Of a stretch of DNA of 7,232 bases, positions 5,975 to 7,232 are shown in pieces. The notes below the pieces were generated by a model. That model saw only the letters and a program-made list of their open reading frames with translations. It had not been told where the DNA came from and ran no database searches. This DNA comes from DAOTUB01 sp034437455. Lineage in GTDB: Bacteria; Chloroflexota; Anaerolineae; B4-G1. Each line of letters begins with the position of its first letter. Within the stretch, counting starts at the first letter, position 1. The DNA is taken from positions 1 through 7,232 of the forward strand of contig DAOTUB010000163.1 of assembly GCA_034437455.1 (NCBI GenBank), in the 5' to 3' direction. The position numbers and the translations under genes were made by a program.

Positions 5975-6844
5975 CTACTCTCCCATCTCTTTCAGGAACG
6001 CTTTCCACTCCTCGTCCGCCATCTCCACTGTGTGCTCAGGCGCGGGAAAATCGCCCGCCTCCACGTCGTCTCGGAACGCGGCCAGGGCGCGCGAGATCTC
6101 GCCGTGCAGATTGGCGTATTTTTTGACGAACTTGGGCGTAAAGCGGTCGAATAGGCCCAGTAGGTCGTGCGTGACCAACACTTGGCCGTCGCAGCCCGCC
6201 CCGGCCCCGATGCCGATGGTGGGGATCTCCAGCCGTTGGGAGACGAACTCGGCCAGTTGGGCGGGAACGGACTCGATGACGATGCTAAAGCAACCCGCTT
6301 CCTGCAATATCAGGCCGTCTTCCAACATGCGGCGTCCGGCGTCCGCTGTGCGCCCCTGCGAGCGGAACCCGCCGAACAGGTGCACGCTCTGGGGCGTCAG
6401 GCCCAGGTGGCCCATCACCGGGATGCCGGCGGCCACGATGGCGCGGATGGCGTCCGCCCGCTCGCGGCCCCCCTCCAGTTTGACGGCATCCATCTTGGCC
6501 TCTTGCAAGAAGCGCCCGGCGTTGCGCACGGCCTGCTTCACCGAGACCTGGTAGGACATGAACGGCATATCGCCGATCAACAAGGGGTATTTTGCCCCGC
6601 GCGCCACCGCGCGGCAGTGGTGGAGCATCTCCTCCATCGTGACCGGCAGCGTGTTTTCGTACCCCAGCACGACCATCCCCAGCGAATCGCCGACCAGGAT
6701 CGAATCAATGCCCGCCTGGTCCACCGCCAGCGCCGTGGGGTAATCGTAAGCGGTCAGCATGGTGATGGTTTCGCCGCGTTGTTTCTTTTGCAAAAAAGTG
6801 CGCGTGGTGACTTTTCGTCGTGATGAGGATGAAACTTGAGACAT
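5975..6844 (-). CDS. panB: 3-methyl-2-oxobutanoate hydroxymethyltransferase (ketopantoate hydroxymethyltransferase)
   Basis: 289 residues, slightly longer than the common 263-280 because of a Ser/Arg-rich N-terminal lead and a C-terminal extension. It transfers a hydroxymethyl group from 5,10-methylene-tetrahydrofolate to alpha-ketoisovalerate, the first step of pantoate synthesis, in a TIM-barrel enzyme. Visible motifs are MLTAYDYPTA (29-38), VGDS with metal-ligand Asp53, GDMPFMSY with Asp92 (91-98), VKLEGG with Lys122 and Glu124, HLGLTPQS (146-153), IESVP with catalytic-base Glu191, and IGIGAGAGCDGQVLV (210-224). ATG 6844 is preceded by AAGGAGG at 5-base spacing. The frame stays open upstream to 6982, but that extension has no family likeness and overlaps the leader. 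It is the first gene of panB-panE(-panC-coaX). A consensus promoter and a leader of about 210 bases with a pan-type hairpin precede it. Confidence 0.98.
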   Translation of the reverse strand: MSQVSSSSRRKVTTRTFLQKKQRGETITMLTAYDYPTALAVDQAGIDSILVGDSLGMVVLGYENTLPVTMEEMLHHCRAVARGAKYPLLIGDMPFMSYQVSVKQAVRNAGRFLQEAKMDAVKLEGGRERADAIRAIVAAGIPVMGHLGLTPQSVHLFGGFRSQGRTADAGRRMLEDGLILQEAGCFSIVIESVPAQLAEFVSQRLEIPTIGIGAGAGCDGQVLVTHDLLGLFDRFTPKFVKKYANLHGEISRALAAFRDDVEAGDFPAPEHTVEMADEEWKAFLKEMGE

Positions 6845-6849
6845 AGGAG

Positions 6850-6856
6850 CCTCCTT
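6850..6856 (-). promoter_or_regulatory. Ribosome binding site of panB
   Basis: AAGGAGG on the - strand lies 5 bases before ATG 6844 and fixes this start over the upstream in-frame codons. It forms the left part of a short palindrome (AGGAG-G-CTCCT), whose one-base loop is too tight to form a hairpin by itself. Confidence 0.9.
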
Positions 6857-7032
6857 TTTAGGATGAGTGGGATCGGAGGCACAAAACGGCAGGGGGAAAC
6901 AAAACGACGGAGCGGTGGCCCCGTCGGCAGACGATGACTTCCTTTCTGCCGTCTCGGTCGCCTGCGTCTTCTCAGAAGACACGCGATCCCAGCGGCACCA
7001 GAAAGCGGTGCGTTTGGTTTTGTGTGCGTCAG
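6857..7032 (-). promoter_or_regulatory. Structured, gene-free leader of panB downstream of the pan-type hairpin
   Basis: Between the predicted panB transcription start and its RBS, the transcript has no supportable gene but several stem-loops. GCACC/GGTGC pairs 7007-7011 with 6995-6999. GTCTTC-TGA-GAAGAC (6966-6980) is a perfect 6-bp stem with a 3-base loop, extendable outward past a bulged A. CGGCAGA/TCTGCCG pairs 6945-6951 with 6925-6931. An overlapping GACGG/CCGTC pairing lies further downstream. The last two share bases and could compete. CGTTTTGT occurs twice between these stems and the RBS. Regulation of panB by leader folding is plausible but unproven. Confidence 0.4.
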
Positions 7033-7057
7033 GCTCACGGCCCGACGGGTCCGTGGC
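7033..7057 (-). ncRNA. Candidate pan RNA motif hairpin at the 5' end of the panB mRNA
   Basis: On the - strand GC-CACGG-a-CCC-GTC-GGG-CCGTG-a-GC folds into a hairpin of 10 base pairs with two single bulged A residues, one on each side (complements of T7050 and T7035). The published pan motif, reported upstream of panB operons in Chloroflexota, Bacillota and Deltaproteobacteria, is a simple hairpin marked by two conserved bulged As and often occurs in tandem. Context and bulges fit. I judged this by eye from memory of the motif and did not check its loop or flanking consensus. I see no clear second copy; the hairpin at 6966-6980 has only a possible 3' bulged A. The predicted transcription start falls at the first base of this hairpin. 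Confidence 0.5.
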
Positions 7058-7063
7058 AAGGAT

Positions 7064-7091
7064 ATTATAGTCGGAATGGGAGGGATGTCAA
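7064..7091 (-). promoter_or_regulatory. Consensus sigma-70 promoter of the panB operon
   Basis: On the - strand TTGACA (7086-7091) is separated by 16 bases from TATAAT (7064-7069). Both hexamers match the consensus exactly. Transcription should begin near 7057, giving a leader of about 210 bases before ATG 6844. It probably drives panB-panE and possibly panC-coaX and beyond. Confidence 0.85.
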
Positions 7092-7109
7092 ATGGCCAAT
7101 CTGATGGGG

Positions 7110-7115
7110 TATAAT
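7110..7115 (+). promoter_or_regulatory. Possible divergent promoter -10 (TATAAT)
   Basis: An exact TATAAT on the + strand faces away from panB. The region 16-18 bases upstream overlaps the panB -35 and does not resemble TTGACA, so the promoter would be weak or activator-dependent. Transcription from about 7122 would run through the palindrome at 7126-7201 towards GGAG (7225-7228) near the window end, perhaps the RBS of a gene just outside. Confidence 0.3.
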
Positions 7116-7125
7116 TCAAAAGTCT

Positions 7126-7201
7126 GGGGAGCTTTCGACGTAGCCGCGCTTTCCATAGCGCGCAGGCCCGCGAGGTATGGAAACCTCGGCTACATAGCCC
7201 C
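7126..7201. repeat. Intergenic palindrome with two alternative folds and complementary loops
   Basis: As one long hairpin, GGGG (7126-7129) pairs with CCCC (7198-7201), GTAGCCG (7140-7146) with CGGCTAC (7187-7193), and TTTCCATA (7150-7157) with TATGGAAA (7176-7183), with a CGCG/CGCG tip. As a cruciform, CGCGCT-TTCCAT-AGCGCG (7145-7162) and CGAGGT-ATGGAA-ACCTCG (7171-7188) each form a perfect 6-bp hairpin, and the two 6-base loops are exact complements. CGTTTTATT follows directly, so on the + strand the hairpin could also end transcription. AGTCTGGGGA (7121-7130) and AGTCTGGAGA (7220-7229) flank it as near-direct repeats. It looks like a small repetitive palindrome in an intergenic space. Confidence 0.65.
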
Positions 7202-7232
7202 GTTTTATTGAAAAGATACAGTCTGGAGAAAA

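Noticed and set aside
5517..6554. Open frame of 345 codons on the + strand
   Set aside because: It is antisense to panE and panB, both of which have intact motifs. Its composition is Arg/Ser/Pro-rich, typical of a shadow frame.
6845..6982. N-terminal extension of panB to 6982
   Set aside because: The added 46 residues have no PanB likeness, and the strong SD points to ATG 6844.
6754..7119. Open frame of 121 codons on the - strand across the panB leader and promoter
   Set aside because: It overlaps panB out of frame and spans the consensus panB promoter, and has no recognisable domain or RBS.
1..7232. CRISPR arrays, tRNA or rRNA genes, integrases or transposases
   Set aside because: No regularly spaced direct repeats, cloverleaf sequences, rRNA segments or recombinase motifs were found on either strand.

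Overview
This window looks like chromosomal core-metabolism DNA from a moderately GC-rich bacterium, most likely a member of the Chloroflexota (Anaerolineae-like). That placement is an inference from the gene set, the style of the CoaBC and PanE proteins, the palindromic intergenic repeats, and a panB leader hairpin of the kind reported in that phylum. No marker gene settles it.

Layout. On the + strand, a short structured leader (about 1-164) precedes ybaB (nucleoid-associated protein) and recR (recombination mediator), which form a two-gene unit. Everything after recR is on the - strand, read right to left: panB, panE, a foldback repeat of about 215 bp, panC, coaX, a two-gene TumE-type toxin-antitoxin module, and coaBC, which ends tail to tail with recR. 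At the far right, the panB promoter has consensus -35 and -10 hexamers. Its predicted transcript starts exactly at a hairpin with two bulged A residues, a candidate 'pan' RNA motif. Beyond it lies a compact palindrome that can fold in two different ways, and a gene on the + strand may begin just past the window edge.

How the genes work together. PanB makes ketopantoate from alpha-ketoisovalerate, PanE reduces it to pantoate, and PanC joins pantoate to beta-alanine to give pantothenate. CoaX phosphorylates pantothenate, and CoaBC adds cysteine and decarboxylates to 4'-phosphopantetheine. This is the whole route from alpha-ketoisovalerate to phosphopantetheine except the beta-alanine supply (panD). 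The last two CoA steps (coaD, coaE) are not in the window.

The most interesting feature is the small toxin-antitoxin pair inserted between coaX and coaBC. It has its own promoter (TTGACA-N17-TATACT), whose -35 lies inside the end of coaX and whose -10 is covered by an imperfect palindrome. The antitoxin gene overlaps the toxin gene, and the toxin gene overlaps the preferred coaBC start by an ATGA. Expression of an essential CoA enzyme may therefore be tied to a toxin-antitoxin promoter.
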